Assembly: GCF_000234665.1 (NCBI RefSeq)
Contig: NC_018305.1
Coordinates: forward strand, 125,929 to 189,928
Length of the DNA: 64,000 bases
DNA from: Leishmania mexicana MHOM/GT/2001/U1103
Lineage: Eukaryota > Euglenozoa > Kinetoplastea > Trypanosomatida > Trypanosomatidae
Direction: 5' to 3'
Below are positions 1-10,076 of the stretch, piece after piece. Under the pieces are notes generated by a model. That model made no database searches. It was not told the DNA's origin and was given only the letters and a program-made list of their open reading frames with translations. Within the stretch, counting starts at the first letter, position 1, and each line of letters starts with the position of its first letter. The position numbers and the translations under genes are program-made.

Positions 1-168
1 ATGTTCACTGTCGAGCCCTTGAAGGACGACACGTGCATCATGCGGCTCTGCACGTCGTGGGCGACGGAGGAGGCGGAATGCCACCGCTTCGTGGCGGCGC
101 TGAAGCGCCTCGTCACATCAACGGCCTACGCACGGAAAAACTCTCCTCCTCCTTCTTCTTGTGGATAA
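1..168 (+). CDS. L-threonine aldolase, C-terminal end (partial)
   Basis: Frame 1 is open from the first base and ends at TAA (166-168), giving the last 55 residues of a protein that starts outside the window. The segment IMRLCTSWATEEAECHRFVA matches the C-terminal end of the beta-eliminating lyase / low-specificity threonine aldolase family, where an 'R-L-x-T-S-W-A-T' strand is followed by a helix. The enzyme is PLP-dependent and splits threonine to glycine and acetaldehyde. The PLP lysine and the rest of the fold are upstream and cannot be seen. The final 12 or so residues are rich in Pro and Ser. The ATG at base 1 is an internal Met, not the start. Identification rests on a short tail and on my recollection that a threonine aldolase precedes the acyl-CoA synthetase array in Leishmania. 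Confidence 0.65.
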   Translation: MFTVEPLKDDTCIMRLCTSWATEEAECHRFVAALKRLVTSTAYARKNSPPPSSCG

Positions 169-329
169 CAAAACGGCTCGCGGCACTCGGTAGCAACGTG
201 CCCCCTCCCCCTCCCCCTCCCCCTTCTCCCCCTTCTCCCCCCTCCCGACGCACACACACACACGCACACACACACACATCCGTGCACCAAGCACGGGTGT
301 GTGTGTGCGGGTGTCCCGCTAATATTCTG

Positions 330-500
330 TTTTGTCTCTTGAACGTGAGCCCATCTCTCAGCCGCACCGCGAGAGGTCCCTCCTCACCCACCCTCCCACC
401 CTCCACCCCCCAACGTCGACTGTATGCCAGCCCTCCACAGCCCTCTCACAGGCACCCCCCCCCCCTCCGCTCCCCATCGCGTCGTGCGAGGCAGATCTAG
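330..500 (-). repeat. Dispersed repeat segment related to 24440-24600
   Basis: The reverse complement of this stretch matches 24440-24600 on the + strand. Shared blocks include ACGCGATGGG-AGCGGAGGGG, GGAGGGCTGGCATACAGTCG and GGGCTCACGTT, separated by diverged C/G-rich sequence. It directly abuts the left inverted-repeat arm at 503, so both may be parts of one older dispersed element of roughly 600 bp. A degenerate retroposon of the SIDER type, common in Leishmania 3' UTRs, is possible but I cannot confirm it. Confidence 0.55.
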
Positions 501-502
501 AG

Positions 503-874
503 ACACACACACACAACGCCTCACAGCCGCTCTCCTCATGCCGGTAGGCCAGTGTGAGGGGCCCGCGGCGATGCGCTTCAGCCGCGCTGGCGCGCTCTGC
601 CAATCATATGGACGGCGCACGCGTGTGCTCACTGTCGCGGGTGGCTCCGACGCAACGCCGTGCACGGGATGGCCGCTGATGTCCGTAGCCCTAACTCGCT
701 CTGGCGGGGCGGCACCACCACCCAACCACCCCCCCCCACTTACGCCACAGATGCTTGGCCCTGGGTCGCCACCACAGGTGGTTCGGCATAGACCGGGATG
801 GCGGAGGGATAGGGAGGGAGGGAGGGGGGAGGGAGGGGTGCCCTGCAGCCTCCAGTTTACCTCCACGCACGGAG

Positions 875-918
<44 letters not shown>

Positions 919-943
919 CTGTGCGCCGCCGCCCCGTCATCAG
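503..943 (+). repeat. Inverted repeat, left arm
   Basis: This arm recurs as its reverse complement at 7553-7986. Read side by side, the non-simple part (about 330 bp) differs by only about two substitutions (for example 612 and 790) and a 2-nt indel near 700, plus length changes in C and GT runs. It lies in the 3' region of the threonine aldolase gene and ends in a GT microsatellite (883-917) followed by CGCCGCCCCGTCATCAG. Confidence 0.9.
883..917. repeat. GT dinucleotide microsatellite
   Basis: An almost pure run of about 17 GT units at the inner end of the left inverted-repeat arm. The partner arm carries a shorter CA run at 7579-7607, so the tract has changed length since duplication. Confidence 0.9.
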
Positions 944-1772
944 CGAAGGGGGCGGCGGCCGGGAGTCAGCAGCCAGCCAGCGAATAAAAACGATGGACAG
1001 CCACGGCAAGTCACGCGCCAACGGCGCTGTTGTTCTCTTCTCGTGAGAATGCATGTTTTCCTTCGCATCCTGCCAGACGGCTTTGCTCTCTGTCTGTGTG
1101 TGTGCGCTCACGGGGGGGGGGGGCACCACCACCTCAGCAGGCCACCAGCACGCACGGATTCTCTGTCACCACGCACCTCTCGCGCTGGGACAAGGCGTGC
1201 CGCCTCCCTCTCCCCCCTCTCTCTCCCACCATGACCACCACCACCACCACCTGGTGCTGGTCTCCCTGCTACGGCGGCTGCCCGCTCGCCCATCCCGTCT
1301 CCCTTGTCCTCCTCCCCCTTCCACCCTTCCTCCTGTCTACACGGATATGGCGGTCCGTTGCCTCTTGCGACTCGCCGACCCGCCACCACCGCCACCGCCC
1401 TAACGGCAACGAAAACGCTCAAAAGTCGCGAGCACAAGCAAGGACATCAGTCAGCACAGCAGCTCACCGCTCTCCCCTCCCCCCCCCCACACACACACAG
1501 GCAGGCACACCAGCTTCCGAACTCGCCATCGCCGCTGCCGTCCAGCGCGGAACACGCCCCGCGCACAAGTGCGAAGCGAGAAAGAGAGAGACAGCGGCCG
1601 TGCGCGCCTTGTCCAGGAGGAGGGTTACAAGGAACGTGCGCAGACCTCCTCACATACCTCCGCCAGGGAACGTGGACGGCCCATTGCTGCATACGATTCA
1701 CATCTCGGTGTGGCCCCTCCCCTTCCTTACCACCCGCGAACCCCCTACACGCATAGACATTCAACCAGCGAA

Positions 1773-3869
1773 ATGGGCGGCTGTGTCGTGTCGTTGATGG
1801 AGTGCAAGGCCCGCAGCGACGAGGTGCCGTGGGAGTTCTCGGAGGATGTGAAGAGCTACGGCCCCTTGAGCGTGGCCGTCGCAGGCACACAAACACCCAG
1901 CAGCTCCGCCGTGTACGTGAACGGCAAGCGGTCCACGCTGGCGGAACAGCAGGAGTGTGCAAAGAGGTTCTACTACGGCCCCAACCAGGCGCAGCGTTTT
2001 GCGAAGCTGTGCCAGGAAAACCTCGATGACGTTGCTCTGGCGTACCGCCGCATCGAGAGGATGGAAAGGGAGCAGGTGGCGGGCGCATCGCGGCCGATGG
2101 ACGTTGCGTACTTCTCCAAGGAATGTCATCTCACGTACCGGCAGCTGTGGCACGCCGTGACCGGCATCAGCCGCGGCCTCGCCGAGCTCGGGCTCGAGAA
2201 GCGCGTCAACGTGACCATCTATGAGGAGACGCGCTGGGAGTGGCTGGCGTCGATCTATGGCATCTGGATGCAGGACATGGTCGCCGCCACCGTCTACGCC
2301 AACCTCGGCGAGGACGCCCTCTTCTACGCGCTGCGCGAGACAGAGTGCCAGGCGCTCTTGTGCAACGGCAAGAACGTGCCGAACCTGCTGCGCGGCGTCG
2401 GCAGCGGTGCCTTCCCTGCGTGCACCCTCATCTACTTGGACAATCTGCCGGCGGTCGGGTGCGCGGAGCTGCACGGGTGCCGCGTGGTGTCGTGGAAGGA
2501 CGTCGTGGCGCTGGGCCACGGCGCGGGTGCGCACCACATCGCTGCGCCACCGGAGGACAACGACTCGGTGGCACTGATCATGTACACGAGCGGCACGACC
2601 GGCAACCCGAAGGGCGTCATGCACACACACGGCAGCATCGTCGCCGGCATCCTCACGATGGACGACTGGCTCTACAGTGTTATCAAGCCCAGATCGGATG
2701 AGGTCTATCTCTCCTACCTGCCCATGGCGCACATCATGGAGTTCGGTGTGGTAAACATCCTCCTCGCCCGCCGCGCCCACGTCGCGTTTGGCACGCCGCG
2801 CACGCTGACGGACACCACGGCGCGGCCGCACGGCGACTTCACCCAGTTCCGCCCAACGCTGCTCATCGGCGTGCCGCGCATTTTCGACACGCTCAAGAAG
2901 GCCGTCGAGGCGAAGCTGCCGCCCGTGGGCACGCTCAAGCGACAGGTGTTCGACCACGCCTACCAGAGCCGGCTGGCGGCGCTGAAGGAGGGCAAGGACA
3001 CGCCGTACTGGAACGAGAAGGTGTTCGCGGCGCCACGTGCGGCTCTGGGAGGTCGCGTGCGCGCCTTTCTCAGCGGCGGCGGCCCGCTGTCCGAGTCCAC
3101 GCAGGAGTTCGTGAACGTGGTCTTTGGGTGCATCGTCAACGGCTGGGGCCTCACGGAGACGGTGTGCATCGGTGCCATTCAACGGATGGGTGACCTGACG
3201 CCGTCTGCCGTAGGCCAGGTACTCTGCTCGGAACAGCTGAAGTTGCTCGACATCGACGAGTACAAGCACACGGACTCGCCCGAGCCGCGCGGTGAGATGT
3301 GTCTGCGCGGCCCCTTTCTGTTCAAGGGCTACTACAAGCAGCCGGAGCTGACGCGCGAGGTGCTGGACGAGGACGGCTGGTTCCACACGGGCGACGTGGG
3401 CACCATCGACAGCGACGGTCGCGTCTCCATCATCGGGCGCGTCAAGGCGCTGGCGAAGAACTGCCTGGGCGAGTACATTGCACTGGAGAACCTCGAGGCG
3501 ATCTACAGCAGCCACCCCCTGGTCCTGAACAACTGTGTGTGCGTGTTGGTGGACCCGTGCAAAAATTATATCTGCGCTCTCGTGCTCACGGACGAGGGCC
3601 ACGTGACGCGCTTCGCGAAGGCGAACGGCATCGAAGGCACGTACCCGGCCCTGCTAGAGAACAAGGCGCTGCTGGCGAAGGCCGCCGCGTCGATGGCCGA
3701 CACGGCCCGCGCGGCGCGGCGCCGCGACTTCGAGGTTGTCCGCCGTGTCTCCCTTGTCGATGACGAGTGGTCGCCAGAGAAGGGCCAGCTAACGGCGGCG
3801 CTGAAGCTGAGGCGCGGCGTTGTAGCTAAACAGTATGAACAGCAAATCGCGCGCTTGTTTGTGGAGTGA
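1773..3869 (+). CDS. Long-chain fatty acyl-CoA synthetase (FACS1)
   Basis: A 698-residue member of the ANL adenylating superfamily, long-chain acyl-CoA ligase type, that activates fatty acids with ATP and CoA. The ATP/AMP loop YTSGTTGNPKG is at residues 271-281. The A5 motif reads GWGLTET (457-463), with Trp where the paralogues have Tyr. WFHTGD (536-541) supplies the ribose-binding Asp. KALAKNCLGEYIALE follows, and LTAALKLRR near the C-terminus carries the C-terminal lysine. Length fits eukaryotic long-chain ligases (about 700). The start at 1773 is chosen because FACS3 and the FACS-derived paralogue also begin with Met-Gly (MGGCVVS here); the open frame upstream to 1569 looks like spacer. 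Gly2 and Cys4 suggest possible N-myristoylation/palmitoylation, but position 6 is Val, so the match is imperfect. Parts of the C-terminal half are identical to FACS3. Confidence 0.95.
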   Translation: MGGCVVSLMECKARSDEVPWEFSEDVKSYGPLSVAVAGTQTPSSSAVYVNGKRSTLAEQQECAKRFYYGPNQAQRFAKLCQENLDDVALAYRRIERMEREQVAGASRPMDVAYFSKECHLTYRQLWHAVTGISRGLAELGLEKRVNVTIYEETRWEWLASIYGIWMQDMVAATVYANLGEDALFYALRETECQALLCNGKNVPNLLRGVGSGAFPACTLIYLDNLPAVGCAELHGCRVVSWKDVVALGHGAGAHHIAAPPEDNDSVALIMYTSGTTGNPKGVMHTHGSIVAGILTMDDWLYSVIKPRSDEVYLSYLPMAHIMEFGVVNILLARRAHVAFGTPRTLTDTTARPHGDFTQFRPTLLIGVPRIFDTLKKAVEAKLPPVGTLKRQVFDHAYQSRLAALKEGKDTPYWNEKVFAAPRAALGGRVRAFLSGGGPLSESTQEFVNVVFGCIVNGWGLTETVCIGAIQRMGDLTPSAVGQVLCSEQLKLLDIDEYKHTDSPEPRGEMCLRGPFLFKGYYKQPELTREVLDEDGWFHTGDVGTIDSDGRVSIIGRVKALAKNCLGEYIALENLEAIYSSHPLVLNNCVCVLVDPCKNYICALVLTDEGHVTRFAKANGIEGTYPALLENKALLAKAAASMADTARAARRRDFEVVRRVSLVDDEWSPEKGQLTAALKLRRGVVAKQYEQQIARLFVE

Positions 3870-4977
3870 TCAGGGAGGGGGTTATGCGCAGAGGCCGGAC
3901 GTCCGCAGCATGCATCCTTTTTTTCCCTGCCCCCTTCGTGCCCCCCCCCCACACACACACATACACCATCACCACCACCATCACCACCGCGCTGATGGCG
4001 TTGTGAGGGAGGAGGGTGGCGCGACGCCGTCTGCCCACTGCGTGCGGCTGGTAGACTCGCCCGTGTGTCGGCGAACCGGTGTGTGCGGGCGCAAGTGCCG
4101 GAGAGACTTTGCGGGCATGATGCCGGGGTGTGTGCGAGCTCGCTTCTTAGTCGCAACGGCGACTCGACAGGCGTACATTTTCCCGCCTCCTCCTTCCTCC
4201 TGCCTTGGCAGCGCTGCGGTGATGTCGAGCGGTGACCTCCTGGGCCACACCAGACGGTGCTGGTGTTCCCCAAAGGGCTCCTGGACATGGCCGTGGCACC
4301 GCAACGGCGGGTGAGAGCTCTGGTTGTGCGTGTGTGTGTGTGTGTGTGTTTGCACGCGCCCGCGTGCGCGTATAACGGGTGACTTGTTCGTGGGTCGATT
4401 ATCAACATATGGCGTCATAACGGTCTCGTGGAGCCCACCACCAACCACCCCTCAGCCAGCCACCCCATCACTGCCACCCTTCTCCGCCACCGTAACCCGT
4501 CGTGCACCGTCCCCGCGATTGGGCGTGTGTCGGTGGGTATCGGCGGCCGGAATGTGCAGTAAACGGAGAGGGGGCGTTTCGAGGTTTGCAAGGATGCCGA
4601 CGTCGCATCACGACGCCATGCACACGCACACACGTGCCTCTCTCCCCCTCCCCTCCCCTCCCTCGCAGTCGCGCGAGCTGGATGACGGGCCCCGTGCGTT
4701 TGCGGGGCCGCATCCCTCGTGCCGGGGCGTGAATACTGGGACGCTTACCCACTACAGTGATGTATGTCTCCGACCTCTCCCCACCCCCTTCTTGCTCGCC
4801 GACACCACCTCCGCCAACCACCACGCAAACCTCGGACCCGCGCGCTCATGGAACGCTTCATGGCTCGTCGCAGTCTTACCCGCCCCTCACCCCCCCCCCT
4901 TCAAGCGGGCCGGTCATCCACATTCGTCGTATATACGCACGCAGACTGCACCGACTCCACCCGCCGCAGCAGCAGCC
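3870..4977. other. Intergenic spacer, FACS1 to FACS2
   Basis: No gene seen. The first 450 bases are mixed-sequence 3' UTR; a GT run lies at 4325-4350; the rest is C/T-rich. Polypyrimidine at about 4872-4902 followed by AG at 4904-4905 or 4943-4944 are candidate trans-splice acceptors for FACS2. Confidence 0.65.
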
Positions 4978-7101
4978 ATGGACATCCCCTCTCACTGCAG
5001 CAGCCTGGAGGCGACAGTGCTCCAGCTGATGGACGACGCCAACGCGCGCCGCGTCGTGCCGGACCGTCGCGCGATGCGCTACCAGGAGCTAGGCGACGAG
5101 AACGTCGTCCTCGAAGGCACCGAGAGCGAGAACAGCACGCCCATCTACCGCCAGGCGAAGGTAACGGACGCGATGCAGCGCCGCCTGGAAAAGGAGTGGT
5201 ACAACGGACCCAACTTTGTGCAATGTTTTGAGTCCATGTGCAAGTCTCGTGGCAGCAAGCGTGCGCTGGCCTACCGCCCGCTAAGTCGCGTGTCGCATCA
5301 GCTGGTGAGGGAGCCGGAGAGCGGGCTGGAGCGGCTGTTCGAGGTGACAGTTTACGACGCGACGCAGTACTTGACGTATGATGATGTGTGGACGGTCGTG
5401 CAGAACTTTGGCCGTGGCCTGCGCGAGCTCGTCCTCACTCCCGACGGCAAGGTCGGCCTGTACCTCGAGACGCGCTGGGAGTGGCTTGCGTCGGCGTACG
5501 GCGTGTGGTCGCAGAGCATGGTGCTCGCCACGGTGTACGCGAACCTGGGCAAGGAGGCACTCAGCGAGGCCTTCGCGGAGACGAGGTGCGCCGTCATCGT
5601 GACCGTCGGCGAGCGTGTGCCGTCGCTGATCGCCATGATGCGGAGCGGCGCGATACCGCACTGCACCCTGATCTACCTCGACGCGTTGCCGGAGGACATT
5701 GATGCGACGGGCGTGACGCTGAAGGCGTGGGAAGACGTCGTGAAGGCCGGCGCTCTCTCGAACTACCCCCTCAACCTGCCGACGAACAACGACTCGGTGG
5801 CGCTGATCATGTACACGAGCGGCACGACGGGCGGGCCGAAGGGCGTCATGCACACGTACGGCTCCATGACCGCGGGCATCAACGGCATGGGTGGCCGCCT
5901 GAACGAGCTGTGCGGGGGTGTTGAGCCCGATGAGCGCTACTGCTGCTCCCTGCCGCTGGCGCACATCTTCGAGTTCACGGTCACGAACGTCTTCCTTGCG
6001 CGCGGCTGCTGGATCGGATTCGGGCACACCCGCACGCTCCTGAGCACGTACGCACGTCCGCACGGCGACCTCGTCGAGTTCAAGCCGATCTTCTTGATTG
6101 GCGTGCCGCGCATCTTCGACGCCTACAAGAAGGCGATGGAGGCGAGCCTGGCACAGCGCGGCGCGCTGGAGCGCAAAATCTTTGAGCACGCCTTCGCCTC
6201 CCGCCTCCGTCACCTGCACGCCGGCATGGAAACGCCGTTCTGGAATACGGTGGTCTTCGCCCCGCTGCGCGAGATGGTGGGCGGCCGCGTGCGCAGCATG
6301 TTCGGAGGCGGTGGCCCGATCAGTGCCCCAACGCAGCACTTCATGAACGTTGTCCTTGGCGGCTTCATCCAGGGCTACGGACTCACCGAAACCGTCGGCA
6401 ATGGGCCGAAGCAGCTTGTCGGCGACCTCGAGCCTGCATGTGTCGGTCGCCTGGAGGTGGCCTGCGAGATGAAGCTAGTGGACACGCCAGACTACAAGCA
6501 CACCGACACGCCGGAGCCGCGCGGCGAGATCTGCCTGCGTGGCCCGTTTCTCTTCAAGGGCTACTACAAGAAGGAAAGTGCCACCAAGTCTGCCATCGAC
6601 GCTGACGGCTGGTTCCACACGGGCGACGTTGGCGCCATCGCCGACCGCGGTCGGCTGCGCATCGTCAGCCGCATCAAGTCACTGGCAAAGAACGCGCTAG
6701 GCGAGTACATCCCGATGGAGATCCTGGAGTCCCTGTACGCGCAGGTGAGCCTGTGCGTGCCGAACGGCGTGTGCGTCGTTGTCCACTCTGCCAAGCACTA
6801 CGTCTGCGCCATCGCGTGCACGACGGAGAGCAAGGCGATGGTGTTCGCGCGGCAGCACGACATCCAGTATGAGTGGCCGGCGATTCTGAAGAACCCCGAC
6901 TTTCAGACAGCAGCGACACAGGCGTTCCGCGAGGTCGCCACAACCGCGGGCCGCGGCAAGCAGGAGATTGTACGCTATGTCCACGTTGTGGGGGATCAGT
7001 GGACGCCGGAGAACGACATGCTGACGGCGGCTGGCAAGCTGAAGCGGCACGCGGTGGCGGAGCGCTACAAGGACCTGATCTGCTCCCTGTACGTTGACTA
7101 G
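4978..7101 (+). CDS. Long-chain fatty acyl-CoA synthetase (FACS2)
   Basis: A 707-residue acyl-CoA ligase of the same family as FACS1. The ATP/AMP loop YTSGTTGGPKG starts at Tyr279; QGYGLTET, WFHTGD, AKNALGEYIPME and LTAAGKLKRH are all intact, so it should be active. The start at 4978 (MDIPSHCSS) is the first ATG after the pyrimidine-rich leader that keeps paralogue-like length; the frame is open further upstream to 4324 but that part has spacer composition. Unlike FACS1 and FACS3 it lacks the MGGC N-terminus, so it may sit in a different compartment or depend on other targeting. At DNA level it is clearly diverged from FACS1 and FACS3, even in the blocks those two share exactly. A decayed copy related to its 3' end lies downstream (about 9867-10076). 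Confidence 0.95.
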   Translation: MDIPSHCSSLEATVLQLMDDANARRVVPDRRAMRYQELGDENVVLEGTESENSTPIYRQAKVTDAMQRRLEKEWYNGPNFVQCFESMCKSRGSKRALAYRPLSRVSHQLVREPESGLERLFEVTVYDATQYLTYDDVWTVVQNFGRGLRELVLTPDGKVGLYLETRWEWLASAYGVWSQSMVLATVYANLGKEALSEAFAETRCAVIVTVGERVPSLIAMMRSGAIPHCTLIYLDALPEDIDATGVTLKAWEDVVKAGALSNYPLNLPTNNDSVALIMYTSGTTGGPKGVMHTYGSMTAGINGMGGRLNELCGGVEPDERYCCSLPLAHIFEFTVTNVFLARGCWIGFGHTRTLLSTYARPHGDLVEFKPIFLIGVPRIFDAYKKAMEASLAQRGALERKIFEHAFASRLRHLHAGMETPFWNTVVFAPLREMVGGRVRSMFGGGGPISAPTQHFMNVVLGGFIQGYGLTETVGNGPKQLVGDLEPACVGRLEVACEMKLVDTPDYKHTDTPEPRGEICLRGPFLFKGYYKKESATKSAIDADGWFHTGDVGAIADRGRLRIVSRIKSLAKNALGEYIPMEILESLYAQVSLCVPNGVCVVVHSAKHYVCAIACTTESKAMVFARQHDIQYEWPAILKNPDFQTAATQAFREVATTAGRGKQEIVRYVHVVGDQWTPENDMLTAAGKLKRHAVAERYKDLICSLYVD

Positions 7102-7552
7102 CGGGACCACGAGCAGCGCAGCAGCGTCCACCACCACCACCACCCTTGCAGCCCGCTCGGGTCCCTTCCCCATCTCTTCCGTGTTGTGTCGTGTGCACTG
7201 TCCCCCAACCCGCTTTTCCCTTCGGGTCCCCGCGTCGGGCGGGGGGGGGGGGGAGGGGCCGTTGGCGGAGACCGACATACATGTGCAGGTGCAGCACCGC
7301 ACAGGGCGCCGCTCTGCATGCACTTGTCCTTTCTTTGGGTGCGGACCACGGAGACGCGTCCCCCCAGCCGAAACCCATTTTCCCTCTCTCCCCCCACCAC
7401 TGTCGGCCTTCGTGCGATACATCCTCCGTGTTGCCACGGCGCGCCCCGGATCCCGTGCCTGTAGAGGGGAGAGGGGGCAGTGGTGCCGCGGTGTGCGTGA
7501 TGCACCCCCATCGAGGGAGCCTGGGCATGCCATATCCTCGTTGCCCTCTTCC

Positions 7553-7577
7553 CTGATGACGGGGCGGCGGCGCACAG

Positions 7578-7609
<32 letters not shown>

Positions 7610-7986
7610 CTCCGTGCGTGGAGGTAAACTGGAGGCTGCAGGGCACCCCTCCCTCCCCCCTCCCTCCCTCCCTATCCCTCCGCCATCCCGGTCCATGCCG
7701 AACCACCTGTGGTGGCGACCCAGGGCCAAGCATCTGTGGCGTAAGTGGGGGGGGGGTGGTTGGGTGGTGGTGCCGCCCCGCCAGAGCGCGAGTTAGGGCT
7801 ACGGACATCAGCGGCCATCCCGTGCACGGCGTTGCGTCGGAGCCACCCGCGACAGTGAGCACACGCGTGCGCCGTCCATATGATGGGCAGAGCGCGCCAG
7901 CGCGGCTGAAGCGCATCGCCGCGGGCCCCTCACACTGGCCTACCGGCATGAGGAGAGCGGCTGTGAGGCGTTGTGTGTGTGTGTGC
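7553..7986 (-). repeat. Inverted repeat, right arm
   Basis: Reverse complement of 503-943 at very high identity. It begins at CTGATGACGGGGCGGCGGCG (7553), includes a CA run (7579-7607), and ends in the ACGCCTCACAGCCGCTC-equivalent block near 7986, where GT/GC simple sequence takes over. It lies in the 3' region of FACS2, so FACS1 and FACS2 are bracketed by the two arms about 7.5 kb apart. Confidence 0.9.
7579..7607. repeat. CA dinucleotide microsatellite
   Basis: About 14 CA units inside the right inverted-repeat arm, the counterpart of the GT run at 883-917. Confidence 0.9.
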
Positions 7987-9866
7987 GTGTGCGTGTGCGC
8001 GTGCGTGTGCGTGTGCGCGTGCGTGTGCGTGGCAGCCCTCGCGCCGCCTCCTCTGCCCACCATAGACTAGGGAAAGGAATGGCGCTATGCTCCCCCTCCC
8101 TGTTTAACGGACATTTTCCGCTCTTCTCTGGCCGCCCCGCCCGCCCGCCATTTTTTTGTTTCCTGTGTGGTGCACGTGATGCAGGCTGTGTCGTGACCGC
8201 GTTGTGGCGGTGGCGGTTGGCGAGCGCCAGCCGCGGCAACGGTGTGACGCGCACGAGACCTTCTTGGTGCCTTTGCACGACGCCTCTTCCGGCGGCACAC
8301 GCCTCCCTGCTCTCACGTCAGGCTTTGCGCTCTTGTCGCCAGCGCACAGGCCTGCCACCGTCCATGCCGTGGTGTCGGCCTCCATGGGGTCTGCGCCGGT
8401 CGTCGAGCGCGGCGGCCTGCTTGCGTTTCGGTGGGCCATGGTCTTGCTTAGTAGGCACGACTATTGGGGCGCCCGTGTGTGTGTGGGGAGGGGGGGGACG
8501 GGCACGATCAGTGAGGCCCTCTGCATGTATACCTGTGCCTGATGCGCCCTGATTACTTGCATGCTGTCCCTCCCTCCCTCTCTCGCGCGCGCACCGCGTT
8601 TTTTTTTTCCTTTGCGGTGCGGCTATCGTGATGAGGTGGGGCGCGGGTCCCGGGGGGAGGGTGGTGGTTCGTGACGGCTGGTCGTGGCGGCCGCGGACAG
8701 TGGCCACAGCACACTTGACGCAACGCGAAAAACCCGCGCGACGCCGTCCACCCACCCACCCTGAGAAACGTAACCAAAGTCGCTCAAAATCGAACGGATG
8801 GGGGAGGGGGGGCCAGACACAGCCCGACGCCGGTGGACGCTGCAGGGCAGCGATGGAGCAGCAGAAGAAAGCGGCGAAGGATGACGCGACAGGGAGGGAG
8901 GGAGCGGGCGCACAACAACAGACCTCCCCTCCGCGTCTCTGCACACGCTCCCTGGCGCTCCGCTCCGCTCTGCTCGCCCTCCCCCCCACCTCTCCCTCTC
9001 CAGTGCATCGCCTCGACAACAGAGAGGGGGTGCGCGACGCTGTTGGACAACGGAGACAAGCGCGAAGCGCGTGCGACTTTTCATTGGCAAGGGGTGTCGT
9101 CCGGACGCTGACGGATATGCTGACCCGTGCGCGCGTGTCTCGTCGTGGCAGTGGCACACGTGTGTTATTGCGGTGCGGACGGGGTCGCAACGTGAACCCG
9201 GGTGAGCCGCTGCACGTGATGGCGGACCACGTATGGACACGTGCGTCGGAGGTGCATACGTGGTCCAGGCAAGCTGCACGGCACCACCCCTCCCACGTTG
9301 ACAGCACGTCCTCGCCAGCTACAGACGTGCGCGGGACGCTGTCACAGACGCCCATGCGTGCTTGACGGGTGTTCTGCCCTCTTCTGTTGCCGTTGCTGCG
9401 GTTCATCGCGTTCGTGTATTCACCCCTCTCTCCGCCTGCGCCTGCCTTCCCACCCACCCACCCACCCCCCTCTCTCTCCTCCCTTCACCCACGCCAGACA
9501 ACAGCATCCGTATCGCGTACACGGGGAGCATCACTGCTGCCACTACCGCCATCAGCGTCACAACGACGCCTGCTCTCCCTTTCCCCAACACCCGCTTTCC
9601 CCAAAATCTGGTCCACTGCACCTCTTACCTCAGCTATCACCACTGCCCCTCGCGCACCTGTGTTGAGCTGATCCGCATGCTGCCTCTTCCCCTGCTATGC
9701 TTGGGGGCGGGGAGGGGAGGGAAGGAGGCTCATGGGCGTTTGGTCACGGGGACATCGTCGCCGTCGTGGTCGACGTGAAGTAAGCTGCTTGTCCTCCGAG
9801 CACGCGCACGGCTCGATGCGCGCTACTCTGCTCCGCCCCCGCCGCTGGCGCCAAATTTTTCGAGTT

Positions 9867-10076
9867 CGTCATGCGTGCCATCGCGTGCACGACGGAGAGC
9901 AAGGCGATGGTGGCGTCCTCAGAGGCCACCGCCAAGATGGCTGAAGTTGTCACGCCAAAGGTGCTGCGCGGCTGGCGCGGCGCGTCGGCGATCACTGGAC
10001 GACAGAGGAGCGAGATCGTCCACGGCGGCCGAGCCAGCGGCAGCGAGCAAGAAAAAGCGGCGGGAGGCGGCTGACG
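9867..10076 (+). pseudogene. Decayed FACS 3'-end relic
   Basis: Bases 9877-9912 are identical to FACS2 6808-6843 (36 bp, coding AIACTTESKAMV). After a diverged and shortened middle, 9990-10062 again resembles the FACS C-terminal segment: GDHWTTEE here against GDQWTPEN in FACS2, followed by a degraded version of the LTAAGKLKR stretch. Indels put the two blocks in different frames, and there is no N-terminal domain, ATP loop or usable start. This is the remnant of a FACS copy closest to FACS2, not a functional gene. Confidence 0.85.

Larger units (their letters stand above)
169..1772. other. Intergenic spacer, threonine aldolase to FACS1
   Basis: No credible gene. It holds the 3' UTR of the upstream gene, the left arm of the large inverted repeat (503-943), GT/CA microsatellites, and several polypyrimidine tracts (for example 1466-1490 and 1709-1733). 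Candidate trans-splice acceptors for FACS1 are the AG at 1499-1500 after a C-rich tract and the AG at 1755-1756, which would leave a 16-nt leader. Long open frames on both strands here are products of GC-rich simple sequence. Confidence 0.7.

Noticed and set aside
384..866. 160-codon minus-strand frame whose product recurs at 7618-8070
   Set aside because: The shared 'protein' simply reflects the inverted repeat. The sequence is simple and G-rich, and the two frames diverge at indels.
1761..3602. 613-codon open frame on the minus strand opposite FACS1, with similar ones opposite FACS2 and FACS3
   Set aside because: GC-rich codon bias on the + strand creates long antisense frames. The + strand protein has full acyl-CoA synthetase motifs, and the antisense product is His/Arg/Val-rich with no recognisable domain.
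7098..8063. 321-codon minus-strand open frame across the right repeat arm
   Set aside because: Encodes runs of His/Thr and Cys/Val from CA/GT repeats; no domain, and it overlaps the repeat.
8050..9780. Possible gene in the long FACS2-FACS3 spacer
   Set aside because: Several overlapping frames exist on both strands, but none has coding-like composition, a domain or a clean leader.
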